From positions 1 through 64,000 of the forward strand of contig RCAB01000086.1 in the NCBI GenBank assembly GCA_003640385.1: a stretch of DNA of 64,000 nt, read 5' to 3'. This DNA is from Setaria digitata (lineage: Eukaryota; Nematoda; Chromadorea; Rhabditida; Setariidae). Shown piece after piece: positions 1 to 14,000 of this stretch. The position numbers were made by a program, and so were the translations under genes. Every line of letters starts with the position of its first letter. Position 1 is the first letter of the stretch. The notes beneath the pieces were generated by a model, which worked only from the letters and a program-made list of their open reading frames with translations, had not been told where the DNA came from and ran no database searches.

Positions 1-1345
1 TGTTAGTGTTAGTGGTTGTAATAGCCATGTTAGTGATGCTGTTGGACGCAGTGTTCGCTTATCATAATGTATGATCATTTTCGAATCTTGTTCGTCCATC
101 TCGCACATTTCATCTTGAAAATGTCAATTTGCGCCGAGCTACCATCCATCCTATCCTGTTCACTGCTCTCTTTTTTTTCGTTCTCTCCCTCTCCTCTCTT
201 TCCTTTCTGTTTCTGCAACCTATCATCATCATCATCACCACTCGTATCGCAAAACGCCAACAAATAAAATTTGAGTTTTTAAATGGTCGGAAGGAATAAT
301 TTATTCCTTTTCATTTCATATTTTTTGATTTCTTTTCATTGTAATTAAACTTTGTTTCATTTTTTTATCCTTTTTTCTTCTTTTTAATATAAAATTTAAA
401 TGGAAAAGGCAATCAATAATATCGTTACCAATATGCTAAAATATTTCACATAATAATTTCAAATTTCAATTAATTAATTTTGCAATATTTCTTCTATTTC
501 CCCTTTAATGCTTTAGTGTTAAATGTTCACTTCATCATTTGTTGTGAAGAGAATATTAAAAATAATTTCAGTTAAACGTATTTAAATTATTTGTTCTTTC
601 ATCGGTAATCATCCTCATAAGTGCAAATGGATATTAAGTTTTAAATCAAACAAAAATCCATCCTAAATGCAGTGCTGTCGTCGAATAAGTTTTATTATTA
701 ATAAATTAAACAAATATAATTTTTTTTTTCGTTTTTTTGAATAAATATTTCATAGTGCTCTTTTCTTACTTGAATATTTGTTTCTTTACATTTCACAATT
801 GTATTTAATAATTTTTTTCTTTTTGTTATTTAGTCAGGCATTATCTGTTCAGATTTTAAAGAAAAATTTCCCTTTTTTGTTGAAATTTATTAAAATTTTC
901 CAATTTCCCCTTTATTCTTTATCTTTTTTTTTTTTTTTTTTTTTTTTTTTAGAGAAAAAGTGGAAACAAAATTATTTTATTTTGTACTTTAATTTCATCA
1001 TTTATGAATGCAAAGCGATCTTTTTTCAAAAAGCAACAACAGCTGAAACATTTTGCTAAGATTAAACTACATACTAAGTAGAAGGTTTCAATAGCAATGA
1101 CTGAAACATTTGAAAGAACTAAACTACAAACCCATAAATCATTCTTAAGTGTAAAGTGTTTAAAAAATAATTTAAAATAAGAAAATTTAGATAATACCTC
1201 AATAACATGCCTAAGATCTCTACTATTCTGAAACAATCAGATCACTATCATTGATCTGTCCTAGTAATTCTCATAATTGCGAATAAATCTAAAAGAAAAA
1301 AAAAAATGAAAAAATTTAAAAAAGCATCATGTCATTCAAAATAAT

Positions 1346-1506
1346 TCTTCAAATCTTTGCTAATTAATTTCAATTATGTCGTTCAATAGTCTTTAATTAG
1401 CTTCTATGAAACATATTGGAGTCTANTCTTCAAATCTTTGCTAATTAATTTTAATTATGTCGTTCAATAGTCTTTAATTAGCTTCTATGAAACATATTGG
1501 AGTCTA
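1346..1506. repeat. 80-bp direct duplication flanking a single-N gap
   Basis: Positions 1346-1425 and 1427-1506 are the same 80 bp with one C/T difference, separated by one N at 1426. A perfect tandem pair joined by an N is most simply two overlapping contig ends that were not merged, so the real genome probably has one copy. Confidence 0.85.
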
Positions 1507-4500
1507 GTTATAGGTTAGCGGATATGTTAGTCATAAGTTAACAGTCATATCAGTGACAGATATCCGCATTAAATTAATCTACTTATTATCATTAGAATTT
1601 CCCCCTCAAATATTCAAAATTTGTTAAATATTTATTGGATTGTGTTTTTTCTTTTTTTTTTTTGTAACTAAAATTATATACATGAAGACTTAAAAAACGG
1701 TTAGAAAGTAAGTATTAAAAATGAAATTTGAAAGAATAGATAAATTTTAACAGTTCTTTTTTCGTTCTTCGAACACATAACTAATCAGTTGAATGCCAAG
1801 TTAAGTAATTAAGAAGAGTGTAATAATTAACTAGACTGTTACTATCACGATTATTATTACTATTTTTGAATTATTTTGAAAATATGCCAGCTTATACGAA
1901 GTGTTTATTTCAAAAGTAATCTAAAGTTATACCACTTAGAGAGATCTATATTTACGGTATGAAAATTTAGTAATTAAATGAAAATTGTATCAAAAGTTGA
2001 TCAATAAAGCTATTGAAAAATACGAATAAAAGTTATACAGAAGGAAAGCAACGATAATTAATTTAACTTTTTGTGTTTAAAAATTTGATACCAAAAGAGT
2101 TAAAAGAAAGTGAGAGAAAAATAGAAAAGAAGCACAACAAAAGGATAATATTAAAGCTTATCTTATCATATCACTTTTCATTATCATCATATTCGAAATA
2201 TGATAACTGACTCCATTAATTACTATCCTCATCCTTCTTTCTACCTCTCTCTTTTACACCTCCTTCTTTTCCATTACTCGTTTTGTCTAACTCTCCAAAA
2301 TGCCCATACACACATGCACTGACATGCATGCAATCTTTGCTTCTTTGCAGAGGAGGAATGGATGGTCAGTATGCACTGTTGACCATTGGTCAGATGGGTC
2401 AGATAGCCCTGCTGTCCATCATTCTCCTAAATGCTTCAAATCAACTCATTTCACGCACGTGTTCCTCTTTCTCCTCCGCTTCTTTTCCTCTCTCTCTTTA
2501 TTATATCCCTTTACCTTATTTCAGTTTTCAATTTCTGATTTTTAATACATGTATAGATTAAATCATTAACAAGAAGTATAATTTTGAGCATTAAACTAAG
2601 CAAGAATAGAATAGCTATAGGATACAAATAATTAATAATAACAATAATGCAGCACTAGTAAAGAATAGTAATGATAATGATAATATTAATAGCATGACTA
2701 ATAAATGATAATATTAATAACAAAAAATCATGATTCATAGTATCATTTATCATACGTTATTACTGAGAGTAATAAATAAACTTACTTGCTATTTTACATC
2801 AATAATTTAATTACTCCTTAGAGATCTTAATTACGAACCTTTTGTCTAGCACAAATGGATAATGAGATCTGTTGCAAATGATTATTACTTTAAGCAATAA
2901 AGTATGTAATTTACACAAAAATATATTAAATATTTTTGCACGAAAATACTTCAAGCTGAAGTATACATTTGTACAGTGTAATAATGATAAATATATCGAC
3001 TAACAACAGCTGAAAATGTGATAAATAATTATTGATAATGTCTTCTTTTTTTTTATTATTATTATTTAAGTCTTTAATATATGGGACATTTAATACAGTC
3101 AATCTTGATGAATGCAGTATTTGATTTCCTATATATAATCCCTCCCTGTCGTTGTTATTTTGTTACTTAAACATGCGACATAATTTTGTGCGCAAAGATG
3201 GTAAAGTTTTGAAAGAATTGTTGAAATTATAATCTTAAAAATTTCATTAAAAAATAATTATTAATCCGTGATATTTCTTTTTTTTTTTAAAAAAAATAAT
3301 GAATAAATTATGTCAAGACTAAAATTTTTTTTTCAGTTTTTCATACGAACACATTTCATCTGCTAAAAGAAATTTTATGGCTTAGATTAGAAAAAAAAAA
3401 GAAAAAAAATGAAAGATTTGTCTTTTGTTTTTTTTTTCAAATAAATTTGTTATGAAATTGAAATTTTCATTGTTCCAAAATGAATTGAATGAATGCTCTG
3501 TACCGTATTTCGTTTTCATAACGGGAAAAAAACTTTTTTATAATAATTCTTCCTATAATTAATTTAATTAAGTTTAATGTATATTTTAAACGGTGTGGTA
3601 CTTGAATGCAGTGCTGTTAAAATTTATTTTACAATTTGATGGCAATTCATTTTTGTAGTTCTGTTGAAATTTGTTTTATAATTTGTATCAAAATTTGTTC
3701 TGCAATTCTATTCAAATTTGTTTTATAATTTAATCGAAATTTTTTTTAATATCATTTCCTTTTTTTTCATTTGTTCTTTTCTTTTCCTTTTTCTTTCTTT
3801 TTTATTTATTTATTTTTTTTTTTTTGAAAAATTTTGTTTTTTATGTATTTATTGAACCAAATGGATCTAGGATAATTTGACCGATTTAAAAAAATAAAAA
3901 AAAAAAAAAAAATCAAGAAGCTCTTCACATGGTCAATTATTTCTTGTATATCTATTCAAATCGGGTTAATTTTATAGTTGATTTGTTTATTGACAAACTG
4001 ATCTATTCTAATTTTACATCCGTTGAATTGTTAATGGAAGACTTTTTCACTTCCGGCTAACGTTCCCAGTCTAACCGGATTTCTACAAACTAATGTCTAT
4101 TTCGAACTTTCAACGATTTAAAAGCTCCAGAAGTGAGAAAAAATTATATATATGTATATATATTTGAACTTAACTTCAAGCATTAATGAAATTTTATAAG
4201 AGAGCAGAATTCTTCTGATGGAATTTCATGCTTATGCATTATAAGAATGATGTGAAAAAAAAAAAAGAAAAAAACAAGTGTTATTTATATTTTTGAAGCA
4301 TTTCAGACTAATTACTATTAAAAATTAAAATTCTATATTTTCAATCTGTTGCATTTCCATCGAAATAATTTATTTGAATTTGCAACGACTAAAAATTTCT
4401 ATTATTTAATTAATCCAACAATTTTGTCAGTTCAGAATGTCTGGGATTAATATTGAAATTTAATTATTTTAATTATCTCGATTCATACGACATCACCAGA

Positions 4501-4619
4501 TTTTCCTTCTTTCCCGATGCAACAGTATGTTCCGATACCGTTTTTTTTTTCTCTTCTTTTTCTTTCTTTTTTTTTTTCATTCAATTATTTCCCTGAATCT
4601 AATTTATTTCAGTATTTTT

Positions 4620-4687
4620 CCGTCTTTTAAAAAAGTTTGTAAACTTTCCGCCTTTTAAAAAAGTTCGTAAACTTTTTTAAATGACGG
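4620..4687. repeat. Inverted repeat with nested direct repeat
   Basis: A 19-bp arm at 4620-4638 is the reverse complement of 4669-4687 with one mismatch. The same region also reads as two direct copies of a roughly 29-bp unit (CCGYCTTTTAAAAAAGTTYGTAAAC). It lies about 330 bp upstream of the semaphorin start codon. It could form a hairpin; it may be a decayed miniature inverted-repeat element or simply a local duplication. Confidence 0.7.
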
Positions 4688-5012
4688 GAAAAATAAAACT
4701 TCCTTTTATATTTCTGATAACTGTAAATATCAAAACTGAACTTTCTTTTTTTTTTGCGTTATATTTACGTGACGTTATAAGCATAACTGGTAGCGGTTAT
4801 AGGATTGTGTTAAAAAAAAAAAAGTATCAAATTTGAGTTATTTCGATAAGAATTTAAAATTTCAGATTTGCTAATGCAGAAATTCAAATGGAATGAATAA
4901 TGTGTTAGAAATTACTCTCACAACGTACACAAATGAAACTAATTATATAAAATTTAATTGGTATCAATGTGAGGGGAATTATTAATAAGTGAAAGAGTGG
5001 AAATTTTGCAAA

Positions 5013-8000
5013 ATGCAACAGCAAATAATTATTATTGAATTACTACTGATACCAGTTTTACTCTATGCTAATGATTATTTCAATTTGAAGCCACGACAAG
5101 TTATCAGTGCTGGCAAGTTTTTTTTTTTTGCTTTTTGTGTTTTTGTTTTTTTTTTTCTTTTTCACTTAACTTAAATAATTATTAAATTATTGTACAATTA
5201 TAAATTATTTCAATTTTTTCACACTGATTTTGTAAGCTCTCACACAATCCCATGACATATTAAATGAATCTTGCTTCCTTTAATTTTCTTTTTCTTATTC
5301 TAAATCAGCTTAATTAGTCTTCTTCATTTTCTCTATTTTCCTTTTCAGCTGCCTAAATAATCACAAAGGGATAATAATTATTAAAACAATCATTCAAAAG
5401 TGGAAAAGCTTTTTAATAAACAAAAACAACAATGCAATAAACGAATGAAATTTGTGCAAATAAGCAATTGGAGACTATTTACTGGAACAGTAACAGTAAT
5501 TGTAAATTAAATAAAGCACATTTCAATTATGTATTATAATAGTAGCCAAAAGTAATTAAATTTCTCCGGCTTAATTTTAGTCATAAGTCGAAACGAATGT
5601 TTTATAATCTTCTTTTGCCTTCTATTACTGTTATTCTGTTATTAAATTTTTGAAAAATTTCATTTAAAACAGTGATTATATTGGATCGAAATTATTTCTA
5701 ATTTGGCTTAACAAGAAATGAAAATTCATTAAATCAAAATTGATTCTCATTTGACTTCATGAAAAAATGAAATAAATGAATTATGCAAAAGAAAAATAAA
5801 GTACGAAATGTCGTGCGGTTACTCGCCCATAAATTTGAATTAATTAAATGATGTTTCAGATTAACAAAAATAAATGAATAAATAAATATTAAAATATGCG
5901 GTAATTTTTAATTGCTAAAGTTAATTTCCTACTGATAAAAATAATCAAACGAAATCGAATTAATAATATTAAAAAAAAAAAAAAATTTTATATGCAATAT
6001 CTAAATTTTAGCAAATTACCTATGCTATGTCAAATTTGTCAAAATCTCAAAATCTTTTTCGGATCACAATGTGCTCATTTTTTTCTCTCTCTCCTTGAAT
6101 TCTGATAAATCTATTTATTTATATTTCTCATTTAAAAAAAAAAAAAGATGAATTTTTTTTTGTTAAAATTTATTGTCTTTTTTGAAATAACCGAAAAAAA
6201 TTTATTTATTTGTCGGCACTTTTTTTTTTTTTTTTTTTAATTTCACCTCTGAATAATGTATAGTTTATTTATTATTTCAATTGTTCATTTGATTTTTTTT
6301 TTCTTTCCTTTTTTTTTTTTTGTTTCAAAAATTTCATACATAACGAAATTCGATAAATTTTTTATTTTTTATTTTTTGGCGCGATTTTTTTTTCTTTTTT
6401 AAAAAAGCAATATTAAACAAAGTTAGTTCAGCTTCGAATAAATAAATAAATGGTAAGATTGGAAAAAATTAACAACTGTTTCTATCATTCATCAAATTTG
6501 CTTCAAAATTATAAGCTTAGTCTAAAAAGCTGACAGCGCAATTTATCCTCAATATGCGCTAGCTTGAAATGCTCCCGATACGTAGACAAAATAAAAATGA
6601 GGAGAGAAAAAAAAAAGAGAAAAAGATCAGATTTCTTTTTACTTTATCAGTTTTTAAATTTCAAAAAAAAAAAAAGATTGAAACAACAAAAAGGAGAAAA
6701 ATTTTTTGAAATTAAAATAAAAATTACGAATTTTTTTTTTTTTTCATTTTACAAAAAACAAAAGAAAACGGAAGAAGAAACGATTAGGAATTAAAAAATT
6801 CCAAAAAAATTAAATGCATGTATTTCTTGACAAACATTTTTGGAACCTTTTTAATTTTAGAAAGGAATTTATTTATTTATTTTTTGATGGACTTAAATGG
6901 ATTTTTAATTTTGGAGCGGAATTTTTTTTTTCTTGGCAAACTCAAATGGGTTTTTAATTTTGGAAGGGAAAAATTTTTTCTTTTATTGTTTTGTTAAGAT
7001 TAAAATTTTTGCGATTATTTTCGACAATTTATTTGACAGATAAATTTAGAATATGTGTCAATTAAAATGGACTGTTCAGTAGATAGAGTGATGTTGTTAG
7101 TTTCTCCTAATTATTAAAATTCTTCCTTATTAAGACTGATCTAACTTGAAACGCTGAGCCACATTTAACACGCTTCATTACTTCTAGGCTTTGCATTATT
7201 TTCTGGGGGTAGTTCTGTTCATAGAAATCATTTTGCATAAAATTGAGCAAACATTAATTATTAGGCAAATAAACTTCTCTCTGATGCTCTATCTACTCAA
7301 TGGCTGAATCGATGAATTATTAGATAGAATTGCAAGCAAATAAATTTAAATTTAAGTTGAATAAAAATGACAAGAAAAAGAAAATTTGAATTGCAGCTAG
7401 CATTTTAATTGCACTTAAATAATTAATGCGTTTTTTTTTTAGCTTTCCTGGTCGATTAATTTTGTTTATGAGAACAAGTTTTTCCACTATTAATTCATTT
7501 TTCTATTATTTTATTCGCTGTTTATTTCATCGATTATACTGAGAGAAATTTTTAGTGAAATTTCAAACTAGAAAATGCCCATCATTCTTATTCATTAATT
7601 ACAATAATAATTTAAATGTGAAATACTCTTACCAAAAGGCAATGCAATTTTAAAATTTGAAATATGCTCATTTCTTCCTTTCTTTTTTTTTGTTTCGTCT
7701 TAAAACTTTGAAACAAAATTTCGAAGGGAAGTGATTCCTTACATAAATCTAAATAAAAGAATTAAACTACAATACTATCAATGAATTTCTAAGTAACAAA
7801 TTGAGCCCGATTCATTTTCTTTTTTCTATTTAGATTACTACGAAACTTTCTATATTTTATAGAGAAATTATTGGAATTTACAGGACTATCAATCGGAAAC
7901 ATTTGAATGAATAAATTAATTAATTTGCCGGAATTATATATATGTAATTTTATTGAATTTTTATTTTTATTTACTTTTTATTTTTATTCGATTTTTACTT

Positions 8001-11000
8001 CTTTGATTTTTATTTTCATTTTACTTCTTTGATTTTTTATTTTTAATTTTTAAATTTCATTTTTTACTTCTTGAATCTTCGAGAAAATAAGTCTTTTTTT
8101 TGATTGAACAGAAATTTATTTATAAATAAATACTAGATGACCTAAAGAAAATGTGAGAAAACTGACTTTTATGAAAGAAAAATTTTCCGATTTCCCAACC
8201 ACAAATTTTATGACTTCTTAAAAAATCATCCCAAATGTTCATTTGGCATATTTTTATTTTTATATGTACTTGGCCGATGCAAAATATGAAAAAAACGGAA
8301 AAATGAATACGTTGAAAGATATTTATTTTTAGGAAGAAGGCTTTGTTGGAAATTATTACTTTCTGGTAATTAATTTTGGGGCATGTGATAATTAAATTAA
8401 AATTTATCGGGATTTTTGTATGGGCTCTCGAATTCACGACCCTATCATTTAATATTTTCAATTTTTAAATTCTATTTAAAAAAATAAACAGTTCCATTTA
8501 CTTTATACAGACCAATATGGTAAAAGAAAAAAATTCATTTGTTTTTTATTTGTTAATTTTTTTATTTGAAAAAAAATTAACTACCACAAAGATTTGATCG
8601 AATTTATTTCGTCCATTCTTGTTTACAGTTTGAAAATTTTCCGAAAAGGGTTTAATTTTAAAGTGTGAAAAGAAATTCCGAAACAGAATCCTTCATTCGA
8701 CTATTTTTCAGAAAACGAAAAATTAAAAAACTGAATTGTGGAGTGAAATTGCAAAAAGGAAGGAGTGCTGCTTGCTTGATGGGATTGACAATAAGATTTT
8801 CTTGTTCACAATTTCTTCTATTAATTAATTAATTAATCAGATTAATTTCACTTTTTTACTCGTGAGCTATCATATCAAATATTTTTCTACGATAAACGTT
8901 ATTATTTATTTATTTATTTTTATATCATAAAACAGTTTCAATCAAAAGGCTTGTCTAAATTTCGAGCTAACATCTAATTTAATTTCAAAAATCCATCTAA
9001 CGAATTAAAATCTTTCCATATGCGTGGAAGTGCTGTGAGGATCTGTGTGCGTGAGATATACGTGGGAGATGCGTGGGTGTTATGCGTGGGAGTAAGTGTA
9101 GGCCCATATGTGAGAGTACATGCCGACCTGTGTGGGTGTATGCAAGTGCTTCAATTGCTTGCAGAGGTGTGTGCATGGGTCTGTGCAGGTGTTTTCGCAA
9201 ACATTTGCGGGCTCTGTGCGTAGGTTTGCATCTCCGTTGCAGAGGTGTGTGCGTGGGTGTCTACGGCCATTTGCGGAGGTGTATGCGTGGGTGTTTCTAT
9301 GTATGTGTTGCTGTTGAGCGTAATGCAAACAATGTTTGCCATTGTTGGACGATGGAAATGAGTGTGACCTGCGATGACTTGCAAAGGTAAAACACTTTTG
9401 ATGGGGACTGTGTAAATGGAAGTTCGAGCAAGACAACGAACTTTCCCAATGTCATTCGCTCTTTTAGGAGAAGTATCATCAGAAGCGAGGGCTATCCAAG
9501 TCAATATTCATTAGACAGTTATTCATTTATATTATATACTGTTAATTCATTTCATTTCTATAAATTCTAAATTTGAATTTAATATAAAAATTTATTATCA
9601 TTCATTTCATTTATAAAACAAAAAAAAAAAAAGAGATAGAAATTTTAACAAATTAGAAATTAAATACTTTTATTAAACTAATTGCTTTATTAACTTCCAC
9701 TATGTTATGTTTATCGTTTATTTTAATACACTCTGTTACTAATTCTTCTGTTTTATTCATTAATATCACAGCTACTGAATGATCATTATCGAATATTCCA
9801 TGCGATTTTTTTTTTTTTTTTTTTGTCATATGCAATATATTATCTGGAGAGGAAAAAAAAAAAAGAAAGCTTTTCTCAGTATTGAATGGCTCGATAATAT
9901 TGAAATATACCTATTTTATTATGTTAATTTTATTCCGATGGAAAAATGCTCCGATGGAAAGAAAAAGAAAGAAAAAAGTGGAAAGAAATGTTCCATTTTT
10001 TTTTTTTTTTTTTTAATTCTTTATCCATTTTTATAACTAAAGTTATTTTTAGCTCTTTTTTTTTTTTTTTTTTTTTTTTTGATGGTGCAAATAGCAAACA
10101 AACAAATAGATGAAAATTTTCAAATTTTATTTGAAAAAAGAAACAAACTTTTATTTCATTATGAAATTAATTATTTTCAATCAATAAATGGGAAAATTAA
10201 ATAATAAAAGTTAAACTAATTTTTTGTGTTGTTTTTCCCTTTTTTGGATATGAGTTGATATAAAATAGTGAAATTTTAGAAAAGTTCAAAGAGGTTGTTT
10301 TAAAACATTCTGTTTTTGTTGCTAAAAAAAAAAAAAGAAAAAATTATTAGTTCAGTTTTTTTTTTTTGGAAAAATATTCACAAAATTGTTCAGCTTGTTA
10401 TTATTAAGTACATACAATGAATACAATAAACGGTAGCTGTACACTTTTTTAAAATCTTATTGAATTAAGAAACAGTAGCTGCATGCACTTTTTGAAATGG
10501 TTGTTCCTACCTGTAATTTGAGAAACAGTAGCTATAACTTTTGTTTAAAATTTTAGTAGTTAACAATGATTACTATCTTCCAAAAATTGATATAAGAGCT
10601 AAGTTGCAATATTCAACAACCGAAATTTCGTAACAGCAGGAATGCATAGATAATTATTTTTGCTAATTTATCATTTATTCATTTAGAACATTTCTAGTCT
10701 ATGCTAACTAGCCAAGCCTATAATGCTTTAACACTTGTTCTGTATAGCACTAGTATTAGTTAGTAGTAATAGTAGCGAGAGCAAAATTTTGCTGATTTAA
10801 TGGCTACTGGAAGAAAGATAATTGCCAAGCCAAGGAAGTTAGATTTGTTTCCGTTAGTTAAGCCAAAAATCAGACGAAAGATAAATTTTCTGAATATTCT
10901 CGCGGGAAATGGATCATAGTTCTTGCTTGAAAAAAAAAAAAAGGAAAAGAGAAGCAGCATTCTTAATGATGATAATTTTGCATCTTCAAAAATAACAAAT

Positions 11001-14000
11001 TTTAATGGTGATAATAATAATAATTAATAATAATAATAATGACAAGAATTAGCATAAAATAAACTTTAATCATTTTAGCAATCATCTAACGGTAAAACTG
11101 ATATATTGAAAAATGAAATGAATTGAAAATTTTAGCGAAATAAAGAAGCATGCAAACAAAAGTAAAATACAATCAACTAATTGAACTGAATATAAATAGA
11201 ACGTATGAATAAACATTTAAATAAATAAATATTATAATCAATCAGTTAACAAAAAGTTTTAAAAAGCTTAATTAAAAAAAAAAGAAAAACCAAGCAATTT
11301 AACAATCTTTAAGAATTTTTGTAATATTTTGCTGCCAAGTTCTCTTTTTTTTTTCCTTCGTCTTTCTCGAATACTACGACATAAAATAATTTGCATTGTT
11401 TTCTTGCAATGAATATATTAAAACTTTTCAATGTTCATCTTTTTTTCTTTTCGCTATAAATAGGAATCAATGAATCTCTTATCATTATCAGATGAGATTT
11501 AATCAATTTAATTATAAAAGTATTTGCGAATCTTTGAATATTACTTTGAGGAATAAAATTAGGTGAGTGTTTCTTGAATCATCTTGAAGTTGCCATTATG
11601 GCGCCGTACTATGGCGCCGATAATTATCGCTTATTAAGAGGCAAAAAAAAAAAAACAAAAAGACGAAGAAGGAAAAGAAAAATAAATGAATAAATAAATC
11701 TTCGCATTTATGGAACTAACTTAAAGATCGATATTGTTTAATTAAAAAATAAATATATAATTGTTTTCTTTCTGTTAAAAATTTGAAATGGAAATTTTAA
11801 TTAGAAATTCTCTCAATTAACCTCTATTTCTTGCATTAAAAATTTGATATATAACATATGTGAAACGAAAATACACGTGTAAATGTTAGGCGATGCTTTT
11901 AATGAAATCATTTTTATAGTTTTGAATAAAATTGCAATTTTATTTTTATTAATTATACGATATAAATAATTAAACTATTTTGGGCGAAATTAACTTTATA
12001 ATAATTAAATTGCATTATGGATGTGAAAAAAAAAAAGCTATATATATTTTCTTTTGAAATTTGATGTTACACGAAAATTGATATTTCAACCAAAATAGAA
12101 GCAAAATTTAGGACGAAATATTTTCTCTTTTATTACAACTGCAAAAAAAAAAAAATTAGTTTCAAATTCAATGTCATTTAAAGTCAGAAACTGTTTNCAA
12201 AATTTAGGACGAAATATTTTCTCTTTTATTACAACTGCAAAAAAAAAAAAAAATTAGTTTCAAATTCAATGTCATTTAAAGTCAGAAACTGTTTGCTATC
12301 ATCCTATTTCAAGAATAATAATTTCAAAGCAGTCTTATCTTATAGTTATAAAAGAAAAAATAAACAGCAATAGTACTAAAAAAATGAAAACACAGGAGGA
12401 AAATAAATTAAATTCAGAAAAAAAAAAAATTTTTTTTTTTCAAATAACTGAATAAATATGGATATATATTTTTAGTGCTTTCTGGAAGACGATTTACTGG
12501 CCACAGCGGAATGCTAACATCGGAATCGATAACGGAAAATGATTCGAATTATTTCAAGTTGCTTGAAGTTGATGGTGATTCGCTTCTTGTCGGTGCAAGG
12601 TAAACTTTTTTTTTCATTTCAAAAATCTATCAAATTTATCAGTGCCATATGATCGTATAACATAAGTCAAATTATGGTAGACAAAAAAAAAAATGAAATT
12701 ATTACAATAAAAGACGATTTTACTTTTCTGGAAAGTTAGAACACTGCATTATATTTCAACATTTTCTTCTTTTTTTTTCTTTTTTTTTCAAATTAAATGT
12801 TCAGTTTTCTACTGCTTATTCTTCTTTCATTCACTAATTTCACCAAATTTCTTCATTTTTTAGTATTTGTCATCCTAATTGCTCCTACAACGGAAAATAT
12901 CATCACTTACTTCTTTCTAATTAACCGTTAAACTAAAAAAAAAAAAGCAGAAACAAAGGAAAGTGTCAAAAAAAAAAATACTAAAATTAAATGGGAAGTG
13001 AAAAACGTAATTAATTTTTTAAAATAAAAGGCATTTTCTTTTTTTTTTTTGAAAAATAAATCTTAAAATATCGAAAATTATTATATGAGTTTTCTAAAAT
13101 TCATCGCCTAATAAATTAAATTATTCTCTATATTTGTTTTCTTGCACGATATTAATTTATCATTAATATATTGGAGCTTTAGCACATTTATAATTTATAA
13201 CTCTTTAATTTATAACTCTTTATAACTCAGTTTCTTACTGTAAATATGCTAAATTTTGTTTAAATATATTTAATTTGGAACATTTCACTTTATCAGTCAT
13301 TTATTGCGTGATGTGAAATTTGTTTAAAAACTGAAAAAAAAAAAGTAATGATTAAATTTCAGCAAAATTTCAATAAGAAATTTCTTACTGTAAATATTTC
13401 TTCTCAAATTTCCTATTTTCAATTATAACAGCAGTTTATTAGTTTTATCTGTATAGTTTTTTTCTCTCTCTCTCTTTCTTTTTCTTTTCGTTTATTCCTT
13501 TCCTTTAATGTTCTACTTAAACTTTCATTCAACCGGAAATTAATTTTTGTACTGAAATGAAAAAAAAAAAAAAAAAAGAAATAACTGATTGATAATAACT
13601 TATGGTGTGTCATTTTTATTTTACACGTTTAAAGTACCAAGAAGGGGAAACTGTTAATCATTTAATGCGTTTGAAAAATTTCCAAAATTTGCTATTTCAT
13701 CATTTTTGTCTTTTAAATAAAGTACACAAAAACTAAAATGTGTTTGTGAATTTTTTTTTTGTAACTAAAAATTTTACTGATTTTATAATTTTTACTTTCT
13801 TTTTTTTTTCAAATAACTCATGTATCATTTTCATTTGAAATTTAAAACCTATCATTTTACAACTTTAGGCAAAGGTTAATTTCAAGAATGTTTCTTGTCA
13901 GGATGAAATACTGCTTCAGATATGATCCAATATCAAAGAAAAAAAAAGAAAAAAAATTATATAAAGTGAACAAAAATTTTTGCAAGCGAAAAGTAAGCTC

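Larger units (their letters stand above)
1..5012. other. Intergenic / upstream region of the semaphorin gene
   Basis: I can support no coding gene here. Short open frames are low complexity (F/K/N/L-rich) and lack family signatures. The stretch holds homopolymer A/T tracts, a single-N gap with duplicated flanks near 1426, a more GC-balanced island at about 2260-2480 (possible non-coding first exon or enhancer), degenerate TTTTATAATTTG-like repeats at about 3620-3740 and an inverted repeat at 4620-4687. The semaphorin promoter should lie here, but I see no TATA box or other core element that I would defend. Confidence 0.6.

Noticed and set aside
8997..9504. Overlapping frames up to 118 aa on both strands in semaphorin intron 1
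   Set aside because: They arise from the stop-poor GT-rich repeat, are His/Thr- or Val/Cys-rich, and overlap each other on both strands.
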